From Lachnospiraceae bacterium (GTDB lineage: Bacteria > Bacillota > Clostridia > Lachnospirales > Lachnospiraceae), in assembly GCA_910574195.1 (NCBI GenBank), contig CAJTBF010000015.1:38035-102034 (forward strand): 64,000 nucleotides of DNA, written 5' to 3'. Shown piece after piece: positions 36,901-44,493 of the stretch. How positions within the stretch are numbered: position 1 is the first letter of the stretch; each line of letters begins with the position of its first letter. The notes under the pieces are model-generated. The model saw nothing but the letters and a program-made list of their open reading frames with translations. It was not told the origin of the DNA and ran no database searches. The position numbers were made by a program, and so were the translations under genes.

Positions 36901-37530
36901 CAGAGTCGGAATGATGAACTTACCATTAAAAGCAAAGGCACGGCGCATTTCCGACCAGGACTTTCCCTTCTTTTCTTCAAAAACTCTGTGGAACTCCTCC
37001 GTCTTGCCCTGCTGGTCAATATAACGCTCCATCATGGCAACTTTCAGATTTTCACCGTAAAAACCCAGATGGTTATAAAACATTTTGGCAAATACACGAA
37101 GAACAGCTGTCTTGTCCTTATTGCTGAATCCCTCAATATCAATATTGAACAGAATTGTCTCCGTCGATCCCTTTGTGGCACGGTCGATCAGCATAAAGGT
37201 TGCCGGGTCGTCCTCAAACTTTTTACGGAAACGCTCTACACTGCGGACACCTTTTACCTCTTTATTCTCCAACAGATAAGAAAGCATTTTCAGGAAGTGA
37301 GATTTACCACTTCCAAAGAAACCAGAAATCCAAACTCCCATATCGGCGGTTGGCTGGTCAAAGGCATCTCCATAATAGTTGAAAAAGGTAATGAAATGTT
37401 TCTTCAATTCTCTGGTGATGACATATTCATTTAATTCCTGCTCAATTACATCGTCAGCAGCCTGATCTACTTTAATTACACCATTGATTTTGCGGTTGAT
37501 ATCATCCGAAAACATATCTCGAATTATCAT
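33982..37530 (-). CDS. brxC: BREX type 1 ATPase BrxC
   Basis: A 1182-residue P-loop ATPase of BREX (DUF6079 type). The Walker A motif GFFGSGKSH lies at residues 70-78, and FMIDEVGQYVG is a Walker B candidate near residue 255. Long helical regions follow, and the C-terminus ends in a Pro-rich linker and a small domain. BrxC is essential for BREX defence and methylation in studied systems. It is placed 13 bases after brxB and ten before pglX, in the canonical order. AAGGGGGA lies upstream of the ATG. Confidence 0.95.
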   Translation of the reverse strand: MIIRDMFSDDINRKINGVIKVDQAADDVIEQELNEYVITRELKKHFITFFNYYGDAFDQPTADMGVWISGFFGSGKSHFLKMLSYLLENKEVKGVRSVERFRKKFEDDPATFMLIDRATKGSTETILFNIDIEGFSNKDKTAVLRVFAKMFYNHLGFYGENLKVAMMERYIDQQGKTEEFHRVFEEKKGKSWSEMRRAFAFNGKFIIPTLMEVLDMSEDDARVWFNDKTATEISISQLVEDMKAYVDTKPANFRLLFMIDEVGQYVGTDTDMLLNLQSLTEKIGSECEGKIWVICTGQEAIDEIIKVRADEFSRIQARFKTRLSLSSSSVDEVIQKRILKKKPEVAKDLEGVYEQNDSVLRNLFSFSGSILDIKGYSGSREFTENFPFVPYQFIIMQKVFAEIRKHGNSGKHLSGGERSMLSGFQEAAQKIQEKDEYALVPFFQFYDTVHTFLDGSIRRVIERCQKAADNGDGIEQQDVDVLKLLYLIRYIDDIPSNLDNIVILMADDIRVDKIIMREAVRGCLDRLMNQNYIGRIGDTYNFLTDEEQDIQREIRDTNVDTASIVERISQMIYGDIFTTKKFRYGKYDFAFDQMVDGITVGVATGGMRLRFLTVATDAIEKTDYRLMAESKGNEAIVVLADTPYYESLESAMKIRKYVKQRNVSQLPKSVQKIISDQQDEAGKYELSAMTELQNAIERAQFYVDGEHLEIKTGNAKSKIDQSLEYLVVHVYNKLDLITENAGSDADIIAILTGAVTALPGMEPNRDAASAMEEYLEMQDAKKLPTSMADVQSKYSAIPYGWKEIDIAAVAAQLIYSQKVTIKYAGNTIQPDDPKLPNMLRKKSEIGKTSISKRKTISATMMRDVKAMLREYFDIMDVPDDEDGLIRFVTEKFSEQRDYYASLDARYDGHKYPDRALVQEAIHLMDDVLSQKKDNIALIERVLKKEDALFDNKEAMSNGIENFFKTQVTVFDQAVQFEKSLHDDLDRIAENEEAYKALNTIRLITMVQTGNKFNYNRIRELNPLMGTVRTAHDKMLEEKRAEVLETVRQCMEATHTAANGDAKASYLIEKSDRYFSQCKEKIAELKSLALLDAMFLPMCQYKDDTVSNIESVLAPPAPKPPIQPTQSGKEAAPVKKKVVRAYNRQVVFQAKTLQTDADIDDYVEKIRSQLKQLLKNCDEIKLN

Positions 37531-37543
37531 GACTTTATCCCCC

Positions 37544-38149
37544 TTAATCTATAACATTGAATGCCCGGTAATAATCATTTGGTATCAGACGATTGAACAG
37601 TTTTACACGACGACCATCAAACTCACCCGGATACATAACCAAAATCGGTACATCTGAAAAATACGGCTGCAGGGCTTCCAGTAACGTATGAATTCTCATA
37701 AATGGAAACACCTCGCCTACACCTGTCAGCATCAGCACATCACCCGGTTCGTGTGGCTCATACTGAATTTTATCAATGAACTCTCCATTGCCGATTGCGG
37801 AGTTAAGCTGCTCCAGAAGATAAGCACTTCCGTCAGCTTCTTCCATGTCAGGAATCGCATCTGTGATGTCCATATCATCACAGATTGAAAGAAATATTTT
37901 ATATAAATTACAAACAATCAAATGGCAATTTAAGGACTGATCGGTTTCCAGCTGATTCACAAAATGGCGGACAACCATTTCATTCTCCGGTTCATAACAA
38001 AAGATTCTGATATTCACCTCATTGCTAAGTCCCTTGCCTTCCAGAAACTCCGGTTCCTGGATCAATGCCCGAACTTTATCCAGGCGTTTTTTTATACGAC
38101 CCAAACCGCTCTCTCTTTCGGCTGTGCCGAAATTCACCTTGTCACTCAT
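37544..38149 (-). CDS. brxB: BREX protein BrxB (DUF1788)
   Basis: A 201-residue protein of the BrxB/DUF1788 family. Recognisable segments are GEFIDKIQ, VLMLTGVGEVFPFMRIHTLL split over the central strand, and PILVMYPGEFDG near residue 170. BrxB is part of the BREX core and has no assigned activity. AGGAGG precedes the ATG, and brxC starts 13 bases after its stop. The 51-base gap to brxA is the largest in the brxA-pglX part of the operon. Confidence 0.93.
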   Translation of the reverse strand: MSDKVNFGTAERESGLGRIKKRLDKVRALIQEPEFLEGKGLSNEVNIRIFCYEPENEMVVRHFVNQLETDQSLNCHLIVCNLYKIFLSICDDMDITDAIPDMEEADGSAYLLEQLNSAIGNGEFIDKIQYEPHEPGDVLMLTGVGEVFPFMRIHTLLEALQPYFSDVPILVMYPGEFDGRRVKLFNRLIPNDYYRAFNVID

Positions 38150-38200
38150 TGTTGACTACCTCCTACACAAAACACTCCACCGGAACATTTCTTTGCACGT

Positions 38201-38812
38201 TTAAGTGTACAAAAAGCAATTAAACGCTGGCAGTATTACCATATCACCATTGCTTTTGATGGCATTCTTCAAAACAGGATGCAGCCATACTAGATTCAAA
38301 TGATCTGCCTTAAGATTATCGATATATTCCGTTTCGACAAGCACTCTGGCAATAATTTGTTTTAACTTTGTTATTGTGGTATCGCTCCAGGAAGCTACGG
38401 TGTTATTCTGTTCCTGCAAACGCATAAAAAATGTATTCATATCCATCTTACCAAAAGACATGTCCCTTAAGCGATACTTCTCGCCAATAACTGTCAGCAT
38501 AAATTCCCAGACTAATCGGCTCTGCTTCATCATAGCATACAAACAAATCTGTTTTGCTACATCCGTCGGCTGTGATGCAATTGAAGAAACCAACGAATCG
38601 TCTTCCAGAGCATGAAGCCGTTTGATGCAGGCTTTCGCCATGCGTGTGATAGATTTTTCCGTTGGGTATTGGAAAAGATTTTGCTCTACAATTTCTTTAA
38701 CAATCGCATCATCTGAATTTCCTTCTGCCATTAGCTTTGCGGTAGAACGCATCTCGTAGAAAAGGAACGGTTCTCTGGTCAAAGACGCAATATAAGGATA
38801 AGAATGATCCAT
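38201..38812 (-). CDS. brxA: BREX protein BrxA (DUF1819)
   Basis: A 203-residue protein of the BrxA/DUF1819 family, a small DNA-binding BREX component with a NusB-like helical fold. The sequence has YIASLTREPFLFYEMR near the start, KRLHALEDDSL in the middle and the C-terminal TEYIDNL and AIKSNGD region. The ATG at 38812 is chosen because AGGAGG lies nine bases upstream; an in-frame extension to 38878 would overlap the regulator gene and has no signal. It follows the HTH gene by 13 bases. Confidence 0.93.
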   Translation of the reverse strand: MDHSYPYIASLTREPFLFYEMRSTAKLMAEGNSDDAIVKEIVEQNLFQYPTEKSITRMAKACIKRLHALEDDSLVSSIASQPTDVAKQICLYAMMKQSRLVWEFMLTVIGEKYRLRDMSFGKMDMNTFFMRLQEQNNTVASWSDTTITKLKQIIARVLVETEYIDNLKADHLNLVWLHPVLKNAIKSNGDMVILPAFNCFLYT

Positions 38813-38825
38813 ACTACCGTACCTC

Positions 38826-39044
38826 CTACTGTTCCTCTTTTTTATCAGGAACAAATTCCATAATGTCTCCAACATCACAATTTAATACAGAACAAATTTT
38901 CGACACAATTTCAGTACTAACATTTTCGTCTTTTGATAATCGGGACATCGTTGTTGTGCTGACTCCTGTCATTGCACGCAGATCTTTCTTCATCATGTCT
39001 TTATCAATCAACAATTTCCACAATTTCTTGTAACTAATTGCCAT
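38826..39044 (-). CDS. Small XRE/Cro-type HTH regulator heading the BREX operon
   Basis: A 72-residue single-domain helix-turn-helix protein (KKDLRAMTGVSTTTMSRLSKDE, with the recognition helix around residues 26-38). It belongs to the Cro/C1 (XRE) family. It is the first gene of the BREX transcript and lies 13 bases before brxA, so it is a good candidate for an autoregulator of the operon. This differs from the WYL-type BrxR regulator described for other BREX loci. GAGGTG precedes the ATG. Confidence 0.86.
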   Translation of the reverse strand: MAISYKKLWKLLIDKDMMKKDLRAMTGVSTTTMSRLSKDENVSTEIVSKICSVLNCDVGDIMEFVPDKKEEQ

Positions 39045-39096
39045 TTTTTCACCTCAGTCTTATTTGTTTAAAATGTCTGTTCATATTGTATTTATT

Positions 39097-39125
39097 ATCA
39101 TATCATAAAAATGCGTTTTGGGCAA
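39097..39125 (-). promoter_or_regulatory. Candidate BREX operon promoter
   Basis: On the minus strand TTGCCC (39120-39125) and TATGAT (39097-39102) have a 17-base spacing. A transcript starting near 39090 would have a 46-base leader before the HTH gene. The A+T-rich context makes chance matches likely. Confidence 0.42.
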
Positions 39126-39175
39126 TTTGATATATTAAAAATCACAACTAAATTCTGAAATATCGTATTTTAAAA

Positions 39176-39430
39176 TCATAGAAAACACATTCCAATATGG
39201 CAGACAGCAAATACAACCGCAACAGCATATCCAATTCCACAGAAGAATTTTATTTCACTTATTTTCTCTGATTGCAGCTTCATTCTTTTCTTCAATTTTT
39301 GTATCTCTTTCTCAGCCGTCCTTCTACTCTGTTTTGCCTGATACCTTAATGACTGTAATTGTTTTTCGGGCCAAAAATGAGGAAACAAAAAACGCTTGAA
39401 TCTCGTCCCCGGATATGCTATATTAGACAT
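39176..39430 (-). CDS. Hypothetical small membrane protein
   Basis: An 84-residue open frame with a basic, helical middle (RRTAEKEIQKLKKRMK) and a C-terminal hydrophobic helix (FFCGIGYAVAVVFAVCHIG). No family is recognised. There is no clear ribosome-binding site before the ATG, so it may not be expressed. It lies between the type I toxin and the BREX regulator. Listed with low confidence. Confidence 0.35.
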   Translation of the reverse strand: MSNIAYPGTRFKRFLFPHFWPEKQLQSLRYQAKQSRRTAEKEIQKLKKRMKLQSEKISEIKFFCGIGYAVAVVFAVCHIGMCFL

Positions 39431-39502
39431 AAGAAAAAGGGAAAGCCATAGAAGCGGCTCTACCCCATCATGTTTTTACTTACATTCTGCTTTGCAGATA
39501 TA

Positions 39503-39533
39503 AGCCGTCAACTATTGGCAGTAGTTGGCGGCT
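39503..39533. terminator. Stem-loop at the end of the toxin gene
   Basis: AGCCGTCAACTA pairs with GTAGTTGGCGGCT around TTGGCA. The plus strand continues into a T-rich tract, and the stem includes the toxin stop codon. It may end an antisense RNA read from the plus strand, the toxin mRNA, or both. Confidence 0.6.
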
Positions 39534-39624
39534 ATTTCTTTTTTCCCTTAAAGATTCTATAACATAAACCAACAAGGGCAACAATGAATATTCCAGTCTG
39601 AATCAGATCAGAGTATGTAACCAT
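39532..39624 (-). CDS. Holin-like type I toxin peptide (30 residues)
   Basis: A 30-codon frame encodes MVTYSDLIQTGIFIVALVGL followed by CYRIFKGKKK. This fits the putative holin-like toxin family: a short N-terminus, one membrane helix, then a basic tail. It is preceded by AAAGGAGGGTGATTCA, a very strong ribosome-binding site. Family members act as membrane-disrupting type I toxins silenced by an antisense RNA. A promoter-like pair lies at 39720-39749 and the leader can fold in alternative ways. The antitoxin RNA would be transcribed from the plus strand across the 3' end; its promoter was not identified. Confidence 0.78.
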   Translation of the reverse strand: MVTYSDLIQTGIFIVALVGLCYRIFKGKKK

Positions 39625-39631
39625 TGAATCA

Positions 39632-39682
39632 CCCTCCTTTCTTTCGTCTGGAGGGCTATTTGAACCCTCCGAAAAAAGAGGG
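39632..39682 (-). promoter_or_regulatory. Toxin leader with alternating SD-pairing segments
   Basis: Reading the toxin mRNA 5' to 3', four complementary segments follow one another: CCCTC (39678-39682), GGAGGG (39665-39670), CCCTCC (39650-39655) and the Shine-Dalgarno GGAGGG (39632-39637). Pairing 1-2 leaves segment 3 free to mask the Shine-Dalgarno, while pairing 2-3 exposes it. Masked ribosome-binding sites are common in type I toxin mRNAs. Confidence 0.45.
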
Positions 39683-39719
39683 TAAAGCCGCCTTTGGCTC
39701 TATGGTTTCCCATATCGGA

Positions 39720-39749
39720 AATATAACACAATTTCCCCCTGTCAGGCAA
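39720..39749 (-). promoter_or_regulatory. Candidate toxin promoter
   Basis: On the minus strand TTGCCT (39744-39749) and an extended -10 TGTTATATT (TATATT at 39720-39725) have an 18-base spacing. The expected leader is about 90 bases. Confidence 0.45.
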
Positions 39750-39790
39750 TATTTTTTTCGTGATTCTTTGGGCAATCCCTCCTGTTTTTG

Positions 39791-39799
39791 TGATATAAT
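39791..39799 (+). promoter_or_regulatory. Extended -10 promoter for the 39831 gene
   Basis: TGATATAAT is a perfect extended -10 element (TGnTATAAT), located about 31 bases before the ATG. No well-spaced -35 box is seen. The strong AGGAGG in the following leader supports use of this promoter. Confidence 0.5.
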
Positions 39800-39830
39800 C
39801 AGACTATCACGAAAGAATAGGAGGTTTGAC

Positions 39831-40172
39831 ATGGTTACTAACGAAAACGACTTCATAGGTATTATGATGAAATGCAAAAACGAAAAGGATATTTGCAATG
39901 TTGGTAAGATTATTGAACGGTCTGGAATGTCCGATATGCAATGCTTGCCTTTCATTCAATCATTAACCAACAAAGGAATCATACAAAAAATTGACCTGGG
40001 AAATTTTCAAATCACTCCTCTCGCATATTCCATTTATGAAAGTCCACAGAAGAAAGCCAGAAAATCATTCCTTAAACTTTCTGTATCGTTTTTGAAATTC
40101 GTAATTACTTACATTCTCGGAATTGTCAGTGGACTTATCATCTCCTACCTCACACACAAGTTCGGGTGGTAG
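39831..40172 (+). CDS. Hypothetical winged-helix-like protein with C-terminal membrane anchor
   Basis: A 113-residue protein from ATG 39831, chosen because AGGAGG lies just upstream. The first about 70 residues resemble a small winged helix (IIERSGMSDMQCLPFIQSL, then GIIQKIDLGNFQITPLAY), and residues about 88-108 form a hydrophobic helix (FVITYILGIVSGLIISYL). A membrane-anchored DNA-binding or sensor role is possible but not shown. It is divergently oriented from the toxin and BREX genes and shares their low G+C. No family name can be given with certainty. Confidence 0.65.
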   Translation: MVTNENDFIGIMMKCKNEKDICNVGKIIERSGMSDMQCLPFIQSLTNKGIIQKIDLGNFQITPLAYSIYESPQKKARKSFLKLSVSFLKFVITYILGIVSGLIISYLTHKFGW

Positions 40173-40221
40173 TAATCCGAAACATTTCAAGATCAGTAGG
40201 ACACAGTGCATTGGTATACCT

Positions 40222-40440
40222 TTAACCCTCTATACTTGCGTCTATCCTATTCATATTCAATCCTCCTATTTTCCAGCTTACAATTGCCCTCTCCTTCCAA
40301 AAAGTACCATCCCGGTACATTATTGCACAAATAATCGGGTAAAACCATACTACTAATGGTACTCCCTTGTAAGTCCATTTAAACGGATTTTCCGTAACAT
40401 AATATTGTTTGATGAAACTCCGTCTTCCTCTTAAAAAGAA
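40222..40440 (-). pseudogene. Possible membrane-protein remnant at right island edge
   Basis: A 72-codon stop-to-stop frame reads like protein (NPFKWTYKGVPLVVWFYPII with CAIMYRDGTFWKERAIVSW), including one hydrophobic helix, but has no start codon with a signal at its beginning. Within it, AGGAGG precedes ATG 40254 in the same frame, which would give only ten residues. The remaining bases of the 40173-40573 spacer show nothing recognisable. It may be a broken gene left at the island boundary. Confidence 0.28.
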
Positions 40441-40573
40441 TTACCGCATCTCAAAAAATTATGATTACATCTTCCTTATCGTTCCTAACTGCTTACAGAA
40501 AACTACAAACTTACACTACTACACAAACTTTCCTAATTGATCTATGGAAACTGGTAATTCCTCAAAAATATTT

Positions 40574-42415
40574 TTATCCGAAATTCTCCCCCGCAAACAC
40601 CTGCATTGCCGCCTCTTCCTCGAACTGCTTCGCATAAAGCTCATAATAGTATCCTTCCTTTTCCAGCAGTTCCCCATGCGTTCCCCGTTCGATGATCTTT
40701 CCATCCTTCACTACCAGAATCAAATCCGCCCGCCGTATGGTAGATAACCGATGTGCAATCACAAAAGAGGTATGTCCCTTCAATAGCTTTTCCGTCGCCC
40801 TCTGAATCAATTCTTCCGTCTGCGTATCAATGGAGGAAGTCGCTTCATCCAATACAAAAATGGCCGGATCCGCCAGTATCGCTCTTGCAAAGGAAATCAA
40901 CTGCTTTTCTCCGGTGGACAACCTGCCGCCGCCCTCCCCGACCTGACTTTCATAGCCGTACTCCAGCTTCCTTACCACTTCATCTGCAGAGACACTCTTT
41001 GCCGCTGCTTCAATCTCTGCATCCGTTGCGGACAGTCTCCCGTACCGGATATTTTCCCGCACGGTCCCTGAAAACAGGTGCGGATTCTGCAGTACGTATC
41101 CGATCTGACTGTGCAGCCAAAGTTGGGAGCGCTCCCGATAATCCACGCCGTCAATCAGGATCCGCCCCTTTGTCGGCTCAAAAAAACGGCCGACCAGGTT
41201 TACAAGGGTAGACTTCCCTGCCCCGGTTTCCCCCACAATGGCTACATTCATCCCCGCCGGCACATGCAGATTAAAGTGCTCCAACACATAGTCTTTTCCA
41301 TCCGGATACCGAAAGGAGACGTCCTCAAACAAAATCTCTCCCCGGATTTTTTCCCAGTTTTCTTTCCTGGGGTGAAACGCGTCCCCATATTTTTCCATAA
41401 CTTCCGGCCGATCTACCACATTAGGTTCCTGCTTCAAAAGATCTGTCACCCGCTCAATATTGGCCTGGCAGGAAATCATTTCTGCCAGAAGGCGGGCCAA
41501 CTGCTGAATCGGCTCAAAGATAATGACTGCATATGAGATAAATACAGACAATGTTCCAAGCTGCATGATCTGTTCCCTTACCATCCACCCGCCCTGTGCC
41601 AGAACCACCGCGGCCGCGACGGAACTGCACAGCAAAATGGCAGGAACATACACCGCATTTAATCTTGCAGACCGGCATGCCGCCTGCCGCATCGTTACAG
41701 TCAGGCTGTAAAATGCCTCTTCATTCTCTTTTTCAATCCCCATACTTTTGGACGTCTTCACACCGGTAATTCCTTCATTGTACGCATTGGTAATCTGCGC
41801 ATTGATCTTCCGTACTTTCCGGTTCCAACGAAGAATCTTATTTTGGAAATATACCGTCAGTACCGCAATACACGGTACAATCAGTAAAATAATCAGTGCC
41901 AGAGCGGGATTCAATACAAACATAATCCCGAACACACAAACTACATATAACAACGCCCAGAACATATCCACCAGCCCCCAGGCCACGGTCGAAGCAATCC
42001 GGGACGTATCACTCATGACCCGTGCGTGGATATATCCTACCGGCGTCGTATTATAATAAGAAAAAGATAACGTCTGTAAATGAGAAAACTGCGCCCATTT
42101 CAAATCTCTCCCCAGATTCATCTCAATCGTAATCGCCGCAGATACTGAAATATATACGCAGATTGTCTGCGCCACAATCACCGCTGCATAAATCAAAGCA
42201 AACTTCCCGATTCCTCCCAGCCTGCCGGGGGTAATAAAAAAATCGATGGCATAACTCTGAAACAGAGGAACAATGATATCTACCCCTGCCAGGAAAATGT
42301 TCATCCCCAATGTCACCGCAAAATATTTTCGATAAGGTTTGAAAAAAGGCAGCAATTCTGCCCATACCCGAAAACTGAATGCTTTGGGAGATTCCTGTTC
42401 CTCATATACTGCCAT
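40574..42415 (-). CDS. ABC exporter half-transporter, subunit 1 (consensus Walker B)
   Basis: A 613-residue fused permease-ATPase with six membrane helices in the first about 320 residues and a nucleotide-binding domain after that. Walker A is GETGAGKST, Walker B is FVLDEATSS with catalytic Glu, and the signature is LSTGE in place of LSGGQ. It pairs with the next gene as a heterodimeric exporter of the multidrug type (BmrC/BmrD-like). The ATG at 42415 is preferred because GGGGGTG lies six bases upstream; a GTG at 42424 is possible. It overlaps the partner gene by 14 bases. Substrate is unknown. Confidence 0.92.
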   Translation of the reverse strand: MAVYEEQESPKAFSFRVWAELLPFFKPYRKYFAVTLGMNIFLAGVDIIVPLFQSYAIDFFITPGRLGGIGKFALIYAAVIVAQTICVYISVSAAITIEMNLGRDLKWAQFSHLQTLSFSYYNTTPVGYIHARVMSDTSRIASTVAWGLVDMFWALLYVVCVFGIMFVLNPALALIILLIVPCIAVLTVYFQNKILRWNRKVRKINAQITNAYNEGITGVKTSKSMGIEKENEEAFYSLTVTMRQAACRSARLNAVYVPAILLCSSVAAAVVLAQGGWMVREQIMQLGTLSVFISYAVIIFEPIQQLARLLAEMISCQANIERVTDLLKQEPNVVDRPEVMEKYGDAFHPRKENWEKIRGEILFEDVSFRYPDGKDYVLEHFNLHVPAGMNVAIVGETGAGKSTLVNLVGRFFEPTKGRILIDGVDYRERSQLWLHSQIGYVLQNPHLFSGTVRENIRYGRLSATDAEIEAAAKSVSADEVVRKLEYGYESQVGEGGGRLSTGEKQLISFARAILADPAIFVLDEATSSIDTQTEELIQRATEKLLKGHTSFVIAHRLSTIRRADLILVVKDGKIIERGTHGELLEKEGYYYELYAKQFEEEAAMQVFAGENFG

Positions 42416-44351
42416 CTTCTTCACCCCCTTCTTTGGTTATACCCTTTTGTGTTCCTGCCAGCGCTTCCCTCTCTGACCTCAATCTTTCTATTTCTACGTC
42501 TGTTTCGAAACCTTCCATGGAATAGACTTTCATCTTCTTCCGATCGTCCCGGCTCATCTGGATCTCATAGATTCTGCGATAGATTCCCTGCTTTTGAATC
42601 AGTTCCGCGTGCGTCCCCAACTCTGCCATTCTCCCCTGATTCAATACCAAAATCTGATCCGCCCCCATCAAAGTAGTAATCCGATGGGAAATCAAAATCA
42701 CGGTGGCGGACTTCCGGGTTTCTTCCAATGCCTTTCGAATCAGGGAATCCGTCTGGGAATCCACCGCCGACAGAGAATCGTCAAATACCATCACCAACGG
42801 TTCTGCCAGCAACATCCTTGCAATGGCAACACGCTGTCTCTGTCCTCCGGAAAGCGTAACTCCCCGCTCTCCCACAATTGTGTCATATCCATCCGGAAAA
42901 TGTTGAATGGTCTCCTCCATGCAGGCAATGCCTGCAACACGGCGAATCTCTTCCATTGAGGCATCCGGCGCACAGGCGGCGATATTTTCCCGAATCGTTT
43001 TTGAATATAAAAACGGCTCCTGCAGTACCATTCCCACAGATTTCCGGAGCTTCTTCAAAGGAACCTCCCGGATCTCTTTTCCGTGAAACCAGATACTTCC
43101 CTGGCCTTCCTCCAGTTCATACAGACGGGTTAAAAGCTGTACAATGGTGGATTTTCCGCTCCCGGTTCCGCCCAGAATCCCAAACGTTGTCCCCGGCGGA
43201 ATCGAAAAGCTGAGATCGGTCAGAACTCTTTTTCCGGCCTCATAACCAAAATTTACATGGTCAAACACAATCCCGGCCGCTTCTTTTCTGTTCTCCTCCG
43301 ACCGTCCCATTTCTTCCTGATAATCCTCTTCTTCTGCCTGTATGATATAATCCACACGGGCAAAGGATACCCCTGCTTTACTCATATCGGAAAGAATGCG
43401 GCCCAGACCGCGAACCGGCCACACAAGCGTTGTATTGTAAGAGGCAAATGCGATGAATTCTCCCACCGAGATCGTCCCCTGCACCGCTTCCAGCGTACCG
43501 AACACGATGACAGCCACTACCTGCAAGCCGGTAATCAGATCTCCGATCCCCCAATACAGACCGGACAATCTTCCCAGACGAATCCACAATCCTGCGAAAC
43601 GTTCATTTTTTTCGTGAAACCGGTCCATCTCAAACTTTTCCCGTCCAAACGCACGAACCACCCGCACGCCTGTTGCATTCTCCTGTACCACAGTGGACAA
43701 TTCTCCTTCCGCCTCGTCCGCCGCTACAAATCGTTCTGCAATCAAACGATAAAAGACAGCAGAATAAAGAATCACCACCGGAAGAAAGGCCAATACAATC
43801 AAAGACAATTTTTGATTCATGGACAGCATCATCGCAAAAGAAATCCCAATCAGAAACACCGTGCGGAACACTTCCAGAAGCTGTGTGACAACAAAATTCC
43901 GAATCACTTCCACATCTGAAGTACAACGCTGAATCAGATCCCCCGTCTGGTTTTGGTCGTGCCAGCTCATCGGCAATTTTTGTACATGAGAAAATAAAAC
44001 ATCACGCATATTTTTCGCAAAATTTTCCCCTGCCTGCGCCGTACAAAACCGAAAAATATACTGTGAAATTCCTGCTGCCACAGCAATTCCAATCAACAAA
44101 ACCGCCAGAAACCACAGGTTTCCCCCAAGGCCAACTCTTTCTGCATCCTCCAGCAGGGAATCCACCCCAAAACGGAAAATCTGCGGAGTCAGCGCATTCA
44201 ACGCTGTGGCGGCCAGAGAAAACACCAGCACCGCTACAAAATATCTTTTCGCCCCGTCAAAAAAGCGTCCGATTAAATCTATTTTTCGAGAACTCTTCCT
44301 CAATTCTTTTTTCCCTTCCTGTTCTTTCTTCTCCGAAAAACGGGCGTACAT
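42402..44351 (-). CDS. ABC exporter half-transporter, subunit 2 (degenerate Walker B)
   Basis: A 649-residue fused permease-ATPase. Six membrane helices precede Walker A GGTGSGKST, the signature TLSGGQRQRVA and Walker B VMVFDDSLSAVD, where Asp replaces the catalytic Glu. Together with the LSTGE signature of subunit 1 this places both defects in the same composite ATP site, the pattern of asymmetric heterodimeric exporters. A charged C-terminal tail follows. The overlap with subunit 1 indicates coupled translation. The start at 44351 has only a weak ribosome-binding site. Confidence 0.92.
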   Translation of the reverse strand: MYARFSEKKEQEGKKELRKSSRKIDLIGRFFDGAKRYFVAVLVFSLAATALNALTPQIFRFGVDSLLEDAERVGLGGNLWFLAVLLIGIAVAAGISQYIFRFCTAQAGENFAKNMRDVLFSHVQKLPMSWHDQNQTGDLIQRCTSDVEVIRNFVVTQLLEVFRTVFLIGISFAMMLSMNQKLSLIVLAFLPVVILYSAVFYRLIAERFVAADEAEGELSTVVQENATGVRVVRAFGREKFEMDRFHEKNERFAGLWIRLGRLSGLYWGIGDLITGLQVVAVIVFGTLEAVQGTISVGEFIAFASYNTTLVWPVRGLGRILSDMSKAGVSFARVDYIIQAEEEDYQEEMGRSEENRKEAAGIVFDHVNFGYEAGKRVLTDLSFSIPPGTTFGILGGTGSGKSTIVQLLTRLYELEEGQGSIWFHGKEIREVPLKKLRKSVGMVLQEPFLYSKTIRENIAACAPDASMEEIRRVAGIACMEETIQHFPDGYDTIVGERGVTLSGGQRQRVAIARMLLAEPLVMVFDDSLSAVDSQTDSLIRKALEETRKSATVILISHRITTLMGADQILVLNQGRMAELGTHAELIQKQGIYRRIYEIQMSRDDRKKMKVYSMEGFETDVEIERLRSEREALAGTQKGITKEGGEEDGSI

Positions 44352-44386
44352 TCACACCGATCACGCCCCCCGCCGACACCTTTTTC

Positions 44387-44458
44387 GCATACTTTGTTGG
44401 ACGCAAAGCGTCCGCTCATACGAAACACACTCAATGCAGGACACCATGTGGGTATACC
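44387..44458. repeat. Interspersed repeat family A, single unit
   Basis: ATACTTTGTTGGACGCAAAG with the GGACGC-AAA-GCGTCC hairpin begins here, and GGGTATAC ends the unit about 65 bases later. Ends, hairpin and unit length match the tandem copies at 14433-14580, read from the opposite strand; the middle has diverged. It is the first of three different repeats in the 44352-44833 spacer. Confidence 0.65.
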
Positions 44459-44493
44459 TTACCGAAATACGTTTTCCATTTTTGTAGAAAATA

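Noticed and set aside
21353..39044. Type 2 BREX or classic Pgl system
   Set aside because: No PglW kinase, PglY or BrxD-type gene is present. BrxA, BrxB and BrxL with BrxC define type 1.
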